Shown here piece by piece: positions 35,505-43,722 of a stretch of DNA of 64,000 nt. The stretch is from Paenibacillus_AR mesotrionivorans (GTDB lineage: Bacteria; Bacillota; Bacilli; Paenibacillales; NBRC-103111). A model generated the notes under the pieces. It worked only from the letters and a program-made list of their open reading frames with translations. It made no database searches and was not told where the DNA came from. The stretch lies in the NCBI RefSeq assembly GCF_046098205.1, contig NZ_JBJURJ010000019.1, positions 1-64,000 of the forward strand. Direction: 5' to 3'. Position numbers and translations under genes: made by a program. Every line of letters begins with the position of its first letter. Position 1 is the first letter of the stretch.

Positions 35505-37013
35505 ATGAAGCTGCAGGCAAGCATGACAGTGGATAAGGATTTTGTCATTTCGGAGGTGGATAAGCGGATTTTCGGCTCCTTTATTGAGCATCTGGGCCGT
35601 GCTGTCTATGGGGGAATTTATGAGCCGGGACATCCCACGGCGGATGTCAACGGCTTCCGCGGCGATGCGCTGGAGGCTATCCGCAGGCTGCAGGTGCCGA
35701 TTATCCGATACCCCGGCGGGAACTTTGTCTCCGGCTACAACTGGGAGGATGGTGTGGGTCCCAAGGCGGAGCGCAAGCAAAAGCTGGAGCTGGCCTGGTG
35801 GACCACGGAAACCAACCAGATGGGCACCAATGAATTCGCCGACTGGGCCAAGCTGGCCGGATCCGAGGTAATGATGGCGGTGAATCTGGGCACCCGCGGG
35901 CCGGATGAAGCCCGGAATCTGGTGGAATACTGCAATCACCCCTCAGGCTCCTATTACAGCGACCTGCGGATTGCCCATGGCTACAAGGAGCCCCACCGGT
36001 TCAAAACCTGGTGCCTCGGCAATGAAATGGATGGCCCTTGGCAGATCGGCGCCAAAACCGCCGTGGAATACGGGCGGATCGCCAACGAAACCGCCAAGGT
36101 CATGAAATGGGTGGACCCGTCCATTGAGCTGGTCGCCTGCGGAAGCTCCAACAGAGGCATGACCACCTTTGCGGACTGGGAGGCCACCGTGTTGGACCTT
36201 ACCTACGACCAGGTGGACTATCTTTCGCTGCACACCTACTATAATAACAACAAGGACGAAACAGATAATTTCCTGGCCAAATCCCTGGATATGGACCAAT
36301 TTATCGACAGCGTGGCCTCCATCTGCGACTATGTCCAGGCGAAGAAACGCTCCAAGAAGAAAATCTATCTCTCCATGGATGAGTGGAATGTCTGGAAGAC
36401 CATCGGAACCAGCCGGGCCTCGGAGCGCTGGCAGGTGGCGCCGCCGGAATTCGAGGATATGTATAATATGGAGGATGCCCTGATGGTGGGCTGTCTACTG
36501 ATCTCCCTTCTGAAGCATGCGGACCGGGTGAAGGTGGGCTGTTTGGCCCAGCTCATCAACACCATTGCCCCGATTACCACGGTAACCGGGGGCGGGCTTT
36601 GGCTGCAAACCACCTATTATCCTTACCTGCATGCCTCCCTGTACGGCAGAGGGACCGTACTTCATCCCATTATCCGTTCGCCCAAATACGATTCCAAGGA
36701 CTTTACCGATGTGCCGTACCTGGAGGCTATTGCCGTTTATAATGAGGAGTTGTCGCAGGTAACGGTCTTTGCGGTTAACCGCCATCTGACGGAGGAGCTG
36801 GACCTGCAGGTTGACCTGCGCAGCTTCGGCGGAGTGAAGGTGCTGGAGCATCTGGTGCTGGAGCATGAGGATTTGAAGGCAGTGAATACGCTGGAGCAGC
36901 CGCAGCAGGTGCAGCCTCATAACCAAGGGAATGCCCGGACAGACGGCAGCCGGGTGGAAGCCCGCCTCAGCAAGGCCTCGTGGAACGTGATCCGGTTAGA
37001 GGTTAAACAATAA
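35505..37013 (+). CDS. abfA: Alpha-L-arabinofuranosidase, GH51
   Basis: This 502-residue enzyme removes terminal arabinofuranosyl groups from arabinan and arabinoxylan oligosaccharides. It shows the GH51 pattern throughout: FGSFIEHLGRAVYGGIYEPG, acid/base E174 in WCLGNEMDGPW and nucleophile E293 in YLSMDEWNVW, followed by the C-terminal beta domain. There is no signal peptide, so it acts in the cytoplasm on imported oligosaccharides. The ATG at 35505 follows AGAGGGGATTTCCC. It is divergent from an ArsR-type regulator with a palindrome in between. No clear terminator follows; the next gene is convergent. Confidence 0.96.
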   Translation: MKLQASMTVDKDFVISEVDKRIFGSFIEHLGRAVYGGIYEPGHPTADVNGFRGDALEAIRRLQVPIIRYPGGNFVSGYNWEDGVGPKAERKQKLELAWWTTETNQMGTNEFADWAKLAGSEVMMAVNLGTRGPDEARNLVEYCNHPSGSYYSDLRIAHGYKEPHRFKTWCLGNEMDGPWQIGAKTAVEYGRIANETAKVMKWVDPSIELVACGSSNRGMTTFADWEATVLDLTYDQVDYLSLHTYYNNNKDETDNFLAKSLDMDQFIDSVASICDYVQAKKRSKKKIYLSMDEWNVWKTIGTSRASERWQVAPPEFEDMYNMEDALMVGCLLISLLKHADRVKVGCLAQLINTIAPITTVTGGGLWLQTTYYPYLHASLYGRGTVLHPIIRSPKYDSKDFTDVPYLEAIAVYNEELSQVTVFAVNRHLTEELDLQVDLRSFGGVKVLEHLVLEHEDLKAVNTLEQPQQVQPHNQGNARTDGSRVEARLSKASWNVIRLEVKQ

Positions 37014-37048
37014 GAGTGTAAATTCAGCTGTATCCATTTATCTTCCTC

Positions 37049-37780
37049 TTACCCATCTTTGACCATGTCCCAATGATGGATATAGCTGCCATGCTTATAG
37101 GTCAGTCTGTAATGCCCACAGGTTCTCATCCAGGCATCCACACGTTTCTCAAACAACTCCCCCCCATAGGCGGGATAACGTTCGGATGCCGGATGGGTTT
37201 CCCCATAAATGCGCTTTTTGAAATCCGCTGCCCGAATCAGATAACACTGATCGGAGAATCCGTATCCCCAATAAAAGTCCCTGCTTTCCGCAAAAGCTAC
37301 CTCTTCTGCTTCAACAACATTCCCGTTCCAAACCGGATTGAACACCTTGACGTTGGGGTGCTGCCGGAAGATCTCCAATGATGGTTCAATCCAATCCAGA
37401 GGTGCAGCCAACATACAATCCCCTGCGTAATGCAGCAAATATTCTGTTTTGCAGTTATGAATGGCTACAAGCTCGGCAATGGAGTAGTAATACCCCCCCT
37501 TAAAGTCCTCTTCACGGAGACCAAAAAAATCCAGCACCTGCTTCTCATAGTCAGCCACTATGGAATAGGAAGTCAGGATCCCTTTGGCCACCAGCCGTTC
37601 CGCATGCTGTGCCACCAGTTTTGAATCCGACACGTTATTAATATGAAGAATCCGTTCCTTAAAATCATACAGGTTTTGTCCAATCATTCGTTCCAGCCAA
37701 TCCGTGGTCAGAATGATGCGCCAATCCTTTTCGTAGCATTTGGTTTCGAAGGTTATGTCCACAGAAGACAACAAGTTCAC
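37049..37780 (-). CDS. Predicted GT-A-type glycosyltransferase-like protein
   Basis: The 243-residue protein is not assigned with certainty. A central HYAGDCMLAAPLDWIEPSLE segment looks like the nucleotide-sugar metal-binding strand of GT-A enzymes, and the WGYGFSDQCYLIRAADFKKR block resembles the acceptor-side 'display' strand of such proteins. No signal peptide or membrane helix is present. It lies 15 bases downstream of a fucosyltransferase-like gene on the same strand, so the two are probably co-transcribed. Base composition is lower in GC than the flanking glycosidase genes. Confidence 0.6.
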   Translation of the reverse strand: MNLLSSVDITFETKCYEKDWRIILTTDWLERMIGQNLYDFKERILHINNVSDSKLVAQHAERLVAKGILTSYSIVADYEKQVLDFFGLREEDFKGGYYYSIAELVAIHNCKTEYLLHYAGDCMLAAPLDWIEPSLEIFRQHPNVKVFNPVWNGNVVEAEEVAFAESRDFYWGYGFSDQCYLIRAADFKKRIYGETHPASERYPAYGGELFEKRVDAWMRTCGHYRLTYKHGSYIHHWDMVKDG

Positions 37781-37795
37781 ACCCTTTCTGTTCTG

Positions 37796-38704
37796 TCAAA
37801 CCCGGGGAAACCAGCTTTCCCATGCGTTCTGGTAAGCAGGCCAGAGTTGAGTAGCTTCGGGTTCAAAACCGCGGTAATGCCGGATGTATCCGGCCAGATA
37901 AGAAAAAGAGGTTACATGCGGTCCGAGAAAATAGGGAGCCCCCACGCATACCAGCCAATCTACCAAGGCCTGCTCCTCGAGAGACAGGTCTTCAAACTCC
38001 TGCCACAATTCAGGTGACAAGCGGAGCATGGCGGCTTTATTTTTCACTTCTAATTGAGGGAAGTGTTTGGTCAATTCATTGGAAACGGTTTTGAATTTAT
38101 CTCCCTGCGCCCCTGTCGCTACATAAACCGCCTTTAAGCCGGGAATCCGGGCCATACATTCAGAGGCCAGATCTACCTGTTGGATGGCATACGCATCCAG
38201 TCCGATACTACTCACTTCAGGAAAATGCAGCATATCACCCTCGATCCGCAGTTGAAGTGCAGACCACGCAGGATAAAAGGACATTTTGTCGATAATCCAT
38301 TGAGCCAGCTTCAGCGGCTTTGCGGCAAAAGGGAATGACGTTGCAATCCATACCCCTGTATCACGGGACTCCTCCTGCGTCATGGAACGGATGGCAAAGC
38401 GTGAGCATAAAACAGGCTGCACCTGTTCTGCTTGCAAATCCTGCACACGCCGGAGGGAAACATGCTTAGTGGCAAGTACCTTTTCCAATTGGGGTACATC
38501 TATAAATGCATCAATAGGCAAGGGCAAAAAATAAGGCTCCTGCTCCGAATCCACGCTCCTGCGGGTTTGTCCGTCGGCAAGCAAAATGCACGATGGTTCA
38601 TTCCGGCCACCGGAGTGAAATGCTTCTGTCAGTGTGCGGAAAACAGCCATTAACTGATTGCAAAGCCCCTCCTTTCCCTCCACCCTGTTTTGAAAATAAT
38701 TCAT
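37796..38704 (-). CDS. O-fucosyltransferase-like protein
   Basis: The 302-residue product has an N-terminal VEGKEGLCNQLMAVFRTL motif, which recalls the G-x-x-N-Q donor loop of fucosyltransferase-fold (POFUT/NodZ-like) enzymes, and a C-terminal APYFLGPHVTSFSYLAGYIR block matching their 'SSFS'-type motif. A cytosolic GT-B enzyme using a GDP-sugar is the best guess. The ATG at 38704 is preceded by AGGAGAGG at eight bases. It leads a two-gene operon and is divergent from a GT2-type gene, so this is a small glycosylation island. Confidence 0.6.
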   Translation of the reverse strand: MNYFQNRVEGKEGLCNQLMAVFRTLTEAFHSGGRNEPSCILLADGQTRRSVDSEQEPYFLPLPIDAFIDVPQLEKVLATKHVSLRRVQDLQAEQVQPVLCSRFAIRSMTQEESRDTGVWIATSFPFAAKPLKLAQWIIDKMSFYPAWSALQLRIEGDMLHFPEVSSIGLDAYAIQQVDLASECMARIPGLKAVYVATGAQGDKFKTVSNELTKHFPQLEVKNKAAMLRLSPELWQEFEDLSLEEQALVDWLVCVGAPYFLGPHVTSFSYLAGYIRHYRGFEPEATQLWPAYQNAWESWFPRV

Positions 38705-38866
38705 TGGCTCCACCTCTCCTTGTCACTCACAGTAAAAGATTATTCTCCACCCCGGTAATCCATTCGCACAAATGTGGACTTTGTGGACTTCCAAAAGTCA
38801 TATCGGGAATCGGGCGGTTCATACACTAGAATTAGGAAAGCAACCGGCCGGGAGGGACAACGATCC

Positions 38867-39823
38867 ATGGAGAATGAATCCAGGCTTCACCCCAATGACT
38901 CCATAAACAATGCATTATTGGCATTCCCAAAAGGAATACCGACTTCAGACCAGTGTTACCAGTTGGGGGAACATTTCGTAAAAACACAAGAATGGGCGTC
39001 CGCAATCTTTTGGTTTCAATTGGCCGCTTCCATGCCGGAGCAAGCTGGTACAGATCAGGCAAGCCGGACATGGCTGCCGCATTTGAAGCTTTGCTTCTGT
39101 TACCATCAGACAGGGGACACGGTTAAGGCACATTATCATAATGAAATGGCCGCGCGTTATTATCCGGACCATCCCAGCATCGTTTACAATCAGCAATATT
39201 ACCGCCAATTGTATACCCAGCAAACTCCAGGGGCGGAACGAAAAAAAGACATCGCCTTATCGGTATTGATTCCCTCCTTACCCGAACGTGCAGAAGCATT
39301 GAACCGGGTCATGCACGAGTTGCAGCAGCAGATTGGCGATAAGCCGGTAGAGCTGCTTGTTGCCACAGAAAACCGGAAAAGAACAATTGGCGCAAAGCGA
39401 AACCTGCTTATTGAACAGGCTCAGGGAAGGTTTATTACGTTCGTTGACGACGATGACCAGCTTAAACCCCATTACGTGGATACCTTGCTCCGTTATATTG
39501 AAGAAAACCCTGCAGCAGACTGCTTCGTTTTTGATGTTGCCGTTTTCCTGGAAGGTGTTTATGCCAAGCTTTGCAAATACGGGATAGAATACAATTATGG
39601 CTCTGACGGAGAGTATTACTACCGTAAGCCGAACCATCTTATGTGCCATGCCAGACGTTTGGCGGCCCGCCACCGGTTTGCGGACAGCAGCTATGGGGAA
39701 GATGATGAATGGGCGTATCGCATCGCAATGGATATCCGGCAGCAAGTCCGTATTCCCGAAACATTATATGAATACGTGTGGGTGAACAAACCTGCGGATT
39801 GGTATGTCAAACATAACCAATAA
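38867..39823 (+). CDS. GT2-family glycosyltransferase with N-terminal helical region
   Basis: The 318-residue protein has an N-terminal helical part of about 110 residues that looks TPR-like (HFVKTQEWASAIFWFQLAAS) and a GT2 domain: LSVLIPSLPERAEALNRVMH, then the metal-binding TFVDDDDQLKPHYVDTLLRY, and DSSYGEDDEWAYRI near the acceptor site. A TPR plus GT2 layout is common in Paenibacillus-type surface-protein glycosylation genes. The ATG at 38867 follows GGGAGGGA; the upstream in-frame extension lacks a ribosome site. It is divergent from the fucosyltransferase-like operon and is closed by a strong terminator. Confidence 0.82.
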   Translation: MENESRLHPNDSINNALLAFPKGIPTSDQCYQLGEHFVKTQEWASAIFWFQLAASMPEQAGTDQASRTWLPHLKLCFCYHQTGDTVKAHYHNEMAARYYPDHPSIVYNQQYYRQLYTQQTPGAERKKDIALSVLIPSLPERAEALNRVMHELQQQIGDKPVELLVATENRKRTIGAKRNLLIEQAQGRFITFVDDDDQLKPHYVDTLLRYIEENPAADCFVFDVAVFLEGVYAKLCKYGIEYNYGSDGEYYYRKPNHLMCHARRLAARHRFADSSYGEDDEWAYRIAMDIRQQVRIPETLYEYVWVNKPADWYVKHNQ

Positions 39824-39825
39824 CG

Positions 39826-39867
39826 ACGAAGCCAGGATTCCTTAACAGGCGCCTGGCTTCGTTTTTT
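39826..39867 (+). terminator. Terminator of the GT2 gene
   Basis: An 11-bp stem ACGAAGCCAGG / CCTGGCTTCGT is followed by six T, immediately after the stop codon. Confidence 0.92.
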
Positions 39868-39962
39868 AACACAATAGGTCAGTTTTTCGCCGGATATTCT
39901 ATTGCTCCGTGTGGGACAGGCCCCTATACTTTTCAGTAACACAACCGATGTATGGAGGGAAC

Positions 39963-41783
39963 ATGGAATTGACACAGCCAAAGAACAACTATTCCGGCTA
40001 TTTAATGGCCCATTTTATCGGAGAGCAGCCTGACGGAGAACAGGTCTATTTTGCTTATAGCGAGGACGGGCTGCATTGGAAGGACTTAAACGAGGGTTTA
40101 CCGGTGCTCCGTTCTGAATTAGGCGAAAAAGGAGCCCGCGACCCGTTTCTGGTACGGGACCCGCAAGCGGACAAGTTCTACCTGATTGCCACCGATCTCC
40201 GCGTAGCCAACGGCAAAGGCTGGGCCACCGCCGTCCATGCCGGAAGCCGGGACATGATTATCTGGGAATCCGCCGACCTGGTGAACTGGTCCTCTCCTTG
40301 GGCGGTTACTCTGGCCATACCCGGAGCAGGCTGCCTGTGGGCGCCTGAAGCCATCTATGAGGAAGCGTCAGGAGAATTCCTGGTTTTCTGGGCCTCTTCC
40401 ACCAAGGAACAGCAGGAATCCGAGCCGAAGCATAAAATTTACAGCTCCCGCACCAAGGACTTCCGCAGCTTTACCCCTACGGAAAAGTACATTGAACGGG
40501 ATAACCATATTATTGATACCACCATCCTGCTCCATAACGGCGTCTACTACCGGTATTCCAAGGATGAAACCACCAAGAATATCCGGGTAGAGCAGGGCTC
40601 TACCTTGGACAAGGATGCCTTTGTTCCTATCTCCGCTCCTGTGCTGGAGGAGCTCCTGGGTGTGGAAGGACCGGAAATCTTCAAGTTTAATGACCGCGAG
40701 GAATGGTGCCTTATTGTGGACCGTTTTGCCGCCGGCAAGGGGTATTTGCCTCTGGTTACGTCCGATCTGGCCAGCGGGGAATTCCGGATACTTGACGACA
40801 GTGAATTTGATATGGGTACCACCAAAAAGCGCCACGGCGGCGTTTTGCCCATTACCCGCGACGAATGCAGCAGGCTGTTAGCCGCATACGGAGACGGACA
40901 CCAGGTGCTGCCCGGCCAGTTCGCCGATCCCGATTTGGCCAAATTCGACGGTCGCTATTACCTGTACCCCACCACCGACGGCTTCGATAAGTGGTCCGGT
41001 ACCCAATTTCATGTATTCTCCTCCGACGATCTGAAGCTGTGGAAGGACGAAGGTGTCATTCTGGATCTGGCTACCGAGGATGTTCCTTGGGCGTTAGGCA
41101 GCGCGTGGGCACCTTGTATCGCCTCCCGCAACGGCAAATACTACTATTACTTCTGCGGCAAAGGAACAGACGGTAAAAGCGCCATCGGTGTTGCCGTCGC
41201 CGACGCTCCCGCCGGCCCGTTCCGGGCGGAGCCTCTTCCCCTGATCACTATGGAGCTGTTGGGCCGACTGGGCATCTCCATGGCCCAAGCCATCGATCCA
41301 TCCATCTATGTGGAGGATAACGGGGAGGTGTATCTGCTCTTCGGCAACAGCCATGCGGCTATCGTCAAGCTGAATGAGGATATGGTGAGCGTCGTGGAGG
41401 AGACCATGCGCAATCTGGAGGGGCTGTACGACTTCCGCGAAGCGGTAACGGTGCTCAAGCGTGACGGGCTGTATCACTTCACCTGGTCCTGCGACGATAC
41501 GGGCAGCGAGGATTACCACATTAATTACGGCACCGCAGAAGATCTCTACGGCCCTGTCACCTACCGCTATCCCGTCCTGGTCAAAAACAAGGCGAAGGAT
41601 ATGCTGGGCACCGGACATCACTCCATCCTCCATGAGCCGGATACGGATAAGTATTGGATCGCCTATCACCGGTTTGTTACCCCCCTCGCCCGTTTCACGG
41701 AGGGCAAGGGCTTCCACCGCGAGGTGTGCATTGATCCGCTGGGTTTTGGCCCCGATGGACTCATGGTGCCGGTGAAATTGTAG
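39963..41783 (+). CDS. Tandem-propeller GH43-like glycosidase
   Basis: The 606-residue protein holds two five-bladed propeller segments. The N-terminal one (YLMAHFIGEQPDGEQVYFAY, RDPFLVRDPQADKFYLIATD, WAPEAIYEEASGEFLVFWAS) resembles the GH43-like domain often attached to arabinan and arabinoxylan enzymes. The C-terminal one (GQFADPDLAKFDGRYYLYPT, GSAWAPCIASRNGKYYYYFC, QAIDPSIYVEDNGEVYLLFG) carries the GH43 Asp pair more clearly. There is no signal peptide, so cytoplasmic alpha-L-arabinofuranosidase or beta-xylosidase activity is likely. TATGGAGGGAAC precedes the ATG. A subfamily cannot be fixed by eye. It appears monocistronic. Confidence 0.85.
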   Translation: MELTQPKNNYSGYLMAHFIGEQPDGEQVYFAYSEDGLHWKDLNEGLPVLRSELGEKGARDPFLVRDPQADKFYLIATDLRVANGKGWATAVHAGSRDMIIWESADLVNWSSPWAVTLAIPGAGCLWAPEAIYEEASGEFLVFWASSTKEQQESEPKHKIYSSRTKDFRSFTPTEKYIERDNHIIDTTILLHNGVYYRYSKDETTKNIRVEQGSTLDKDAFVPISAPVLEELLGVEGPEIFKFNDREEWCLIVDRFAAGKGYLPLVTSDLASGEFRILDDSEFDMGTTKKRHGGVLPITRDECSRLLAAYGDGHQVLPGQFADPDLAKFDGRYYLYPTTDGFDKWSGTQFHVFSSDDLKLWKDEGVILDLATEDVPWALGSAWAPCIASRNGKYYYYFCGKGTDGKSAIGVAVADAPAGPFRAEPLPLITMELLGRLGISMAQAIDPSIYVEDNGEVYLLFGNSHAAIVKLNEDMVSVVEETMRNLEGLYDFREAVTVLKRDGLYHFTWSCDDTGSEDYHINYGTAEDLYGPVTYRYPVLVKNKAKDMLGTGHHSILHEPDTDKYWIAYHRFVTPLARFTEGKGFHREVCIDPLGFGPDGLMVPVKL

Positions 41784-41890
41784 GATTTAATGATCCGTTA
41801 ACAAAATTTTTACCGCAAGCACATTTCCTTCCTGTATGATGAGACTGACGGGTGGACTGTTCTCATCCTACTTGAGGGGGAGCGTAGCAC

Positions 41891-43087
41891 ATGAAGATCG
41901 GGCTTTTTACGGAAACCTATTATCCGCAAATTAACGGTGTAGCCACATCCGTGCTGATGCATAAAAGACTGCTGGAGAAGCTGGGGCATCAGGTATATGT
42001 GTTCACAACTACCGATCCGGGCGCTGACGAGCATGAGCCCGGCGTCTTCCGTGTCACCAGCCTTCCGTTTGCCAGCTCCAGACGCATCGGCATCTTCATC
42101 CAGCCGCGAACCATCCAATTTATCCGCAGGCTGGGTCTGGATGTGATTCACACCCACACCGAATTTTCCTTAGGATTGCTGGGCAGAACGCTGGCGAAGC
42201 TCCTGCATATTCCTTTTGTGCACACCTACCATACCATCTACGAAAACTATACCCATTATATTATCAAGCTCGGGGTGCTGGAGCCCGCGGCCAAAAAACT
42301 GGCCCGGTCCATCAGCACCCGTTTTTGCAATTCCGCCGATCAGGTGATTGTCCCCACAGAAAAGGTAAAGAGCTTATTGCTGACCTACGGCGTCCGTCCG
42401 GATATCGCTATAGCGCCTACTCCCATCGATGTCAGCCGTTTCGGTAGCAGCGCTGTCGCCTCAGACGGACAACTGGATGAACTGCGGACATCCCTGGGGA
42501 TTGCGGTCGGTGACCGGGTCCTGCTCTATATCGGGAGATTAGCCAAAGAAAAGAATGTGGAGGCTCTGCTGGGTTACCTGCAGGATTATCTGCCGGGCAA
42601 GGAGCGGGTGAAGCTGCTCCTGGTGGGAGACGGCCCCGAGCGGAAGCGGCTTGAGGAGGCTGCCGCGGAATACGGCATCAGCGGGCAAACCATTTTTGCT
42701 GGGGAAGTGCTGTGGGACCGGGTCCCTCTGTATTACAGGCTGGGTGATGTGTTTATTAACGCCTCCCAGAGCGAAACCCAAGGTATGACCTACACGGAGG
42801 CGCTGGCCTCCGGATTGCCTGTAATAGCAATGGCGGATCCATGTCTGGATGGGGTTCTCCGACATGGGGGCAATGGCTTCATGTTCCGGGAGCAGGCCGA
42901 CTTCCTCCGGTATACGGATGCGGTTCTCACGGACCGTTATCTGCAGGAGCGGCTGGCGGCGGAAGCCCGCCACTCCGTGTCCGAGCTGACCGGGCTCCGT
43001 TTTGCCAAAACGGTAGAGGGGTTGTATGAGAGAACCATTACCCGGGTCACCGGGCTGGCGGAGATAGAATCGGAGAAGCTGAGTTAA
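41891..43087 (+). CDS. GT4-family glycosyltransferase (diacylglycerol glucosyltransferase-like)
   Basis: This 398-residue GT-B enzyme begins MKIGLFTETYYPQINGVATS, followed by DVIHTHTEFSLGLLGRTLAK and PFVHTYHTIYENYTHYI, and has the GT4 donor block SQSETQGMTYTEALASGLPV. This is the pattern of bacterial glycosyltransferases that glucosylate diacylglycerol or phosphatidylinositol-type lipids. GAGGGGGAGCG precedes the ATG. It is probably a housekeeping membrane-lipid gene that happens to lie inside the glycosidase region, rather than part of pentose metabolism. Confidence 0.88.
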   Translation: MKIGLFTETYYPQINGVATSVLMHKRLLEKLGHQVYVFTTTDPGADEHEPGVFRVTSLPFASSRRIGIFIQPRTIQFIRRLGLDVIHTHTEFSLGLLGRTLAKLLHIPFVHTYHTIYENYTHYIIKLGVLEPAAKKLARSISTRFCNSADQVIVPTEKVKSLLLTYGVRPDIAIAPTPIDVSRFGSSAVASDGQLDELRTSLGIAVGDRVLLYIGRLAKEKNVEALLGYLQDYLPGKERVKLLLVGDGPERKRLEEAAAEYGISGQTIFAGEVLWDRVPLYYRLGDVFINASQSETQGMTYTEALASGLPVIAMADPCLDGVLRHGGNGFMFREQADFLRYTDAVLTDRYLQERLAAEARHSVSELTGLRFAKTVEGLYERTITRVTGLAEIESEKLS

Positions 43088-43203
43088 CATCGCCCCAAAC
43101 CTGTTTTTTAGCGGGAAACACAGCCTGCTCCATACAACCGCCGCTTCGCTTTTCCCTTGGGTAAACGGGAGTGCAGACTGGTGCTGATGCTGTGCTGCTG
43201 TTC

Positions 43204-43388
43204 CTAACGGCGGTGAGAGCCGCTATTTGCCCCAAAACGGGGGACTGCAAAATCTAACGGAAGCAGAAGCCGTTATTGGGCTAAAAAAGGGCTCGCAGCA
43301 GGGCAATTGGTCTAAATAGCGGCTGTGACCGCCGTTACAATTTGGAAAGTGGTGTTTTAGCGTAAATAAGGTCTTTGGCCGCCGTTAG
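43204..43388. repeat. Inverted cluster of 25-bp elements with 50-bp period
   Basis: Two elements of form CTAACGG...CTATTT lie at 43204-43228 and 43254-43278, and two of form AAATAGCGG...CGCCGTTAC at 43314-43338 and 43364-43388. Starts within each pair are exactly 50 bp apart, and the pairs face each other around a loop of 35 bases. The 25-bp spacers of the two arms also resemble each other (both with AAAAC and CAAAWT). Confidence 0.85.
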
Positions 43389-43456
43389 AATCTCTCACGT
43401 AACATGGTCCGTAAAAGCTTCTCCCTCGCAACGAAGCTGGGGCTTTTGTGTTTGCT

Positions 43457-43498
43457 CAAAAGAGTGTGCCGGTTCTACGATCCGGTACTCTCTTTTTT
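43457..43498 (+). terminator. Terminator upstream of the GH30 gene
   Basis: Stem CAAAAGAGTGTGCCGG / CCGGTACTCTCTTTT with six T. It lies after the repeat cluster and before the GH30 promoter, so it probably ends the GT4 transcript. Confidence 0.78.
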
Positions 43499-43537
43499 AT
43501 TTCTGTATTCGCTCCAGAAAAAGAAAATCGTTAAATT

Positions 43538-43566
43538 TTGAAATAAATTATATATATTTACATATT
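43538..43566 (+). promoter_or_regulatory. Candidate sigma-A promoter of the GH30 gene
   Basis: TTGAAA (43538-43543) and CATATT (43561-43566) are separated by 17 AT-rich bases. The resulting leader would be about 150 bases. Confidence 0.5.
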
Positions 43567-43722
43567 AGTAGCCATTATGGTATCTTTTAATCAAGCGCAA
43601 CCTCCTAATTTTTAACAGAAGCCCACGCGTGATCACCATTCTGATTTATGAAAGGAGCAAACAGGGAGAAACAACCGGAAACAGCGCATTATATTCCAAC
43701 CATTCTAGAAGGAGATGATTTA

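Larger units (their letters stand above)
43088..43722. other. Intergenic region between the GT4 and GH30 genes
   Basis: It contains the 50-bp-period repeat cluster, a terminator, an AT-rich promoter region and a leader of about 150 bases for the GH30 gene. An in-frame ATG at 43648 exists, but the ribosome site favours 43723. No additional gene is supported. Confidence 0.6.

Noticed and set aside
43204..43388. CRISPR-like 25+25 bp pattern
   Set aside because: The elements are inverted between arms, vary in the centre and have similar, not unique, spacers; no cas genes are present.
43416..43450. Extra terminator AAAAGC...GCTTTT before the GH30 gene
   Set aside because: The stem is short and interrupted and the better hairpin at 43457-43498 explains termination.
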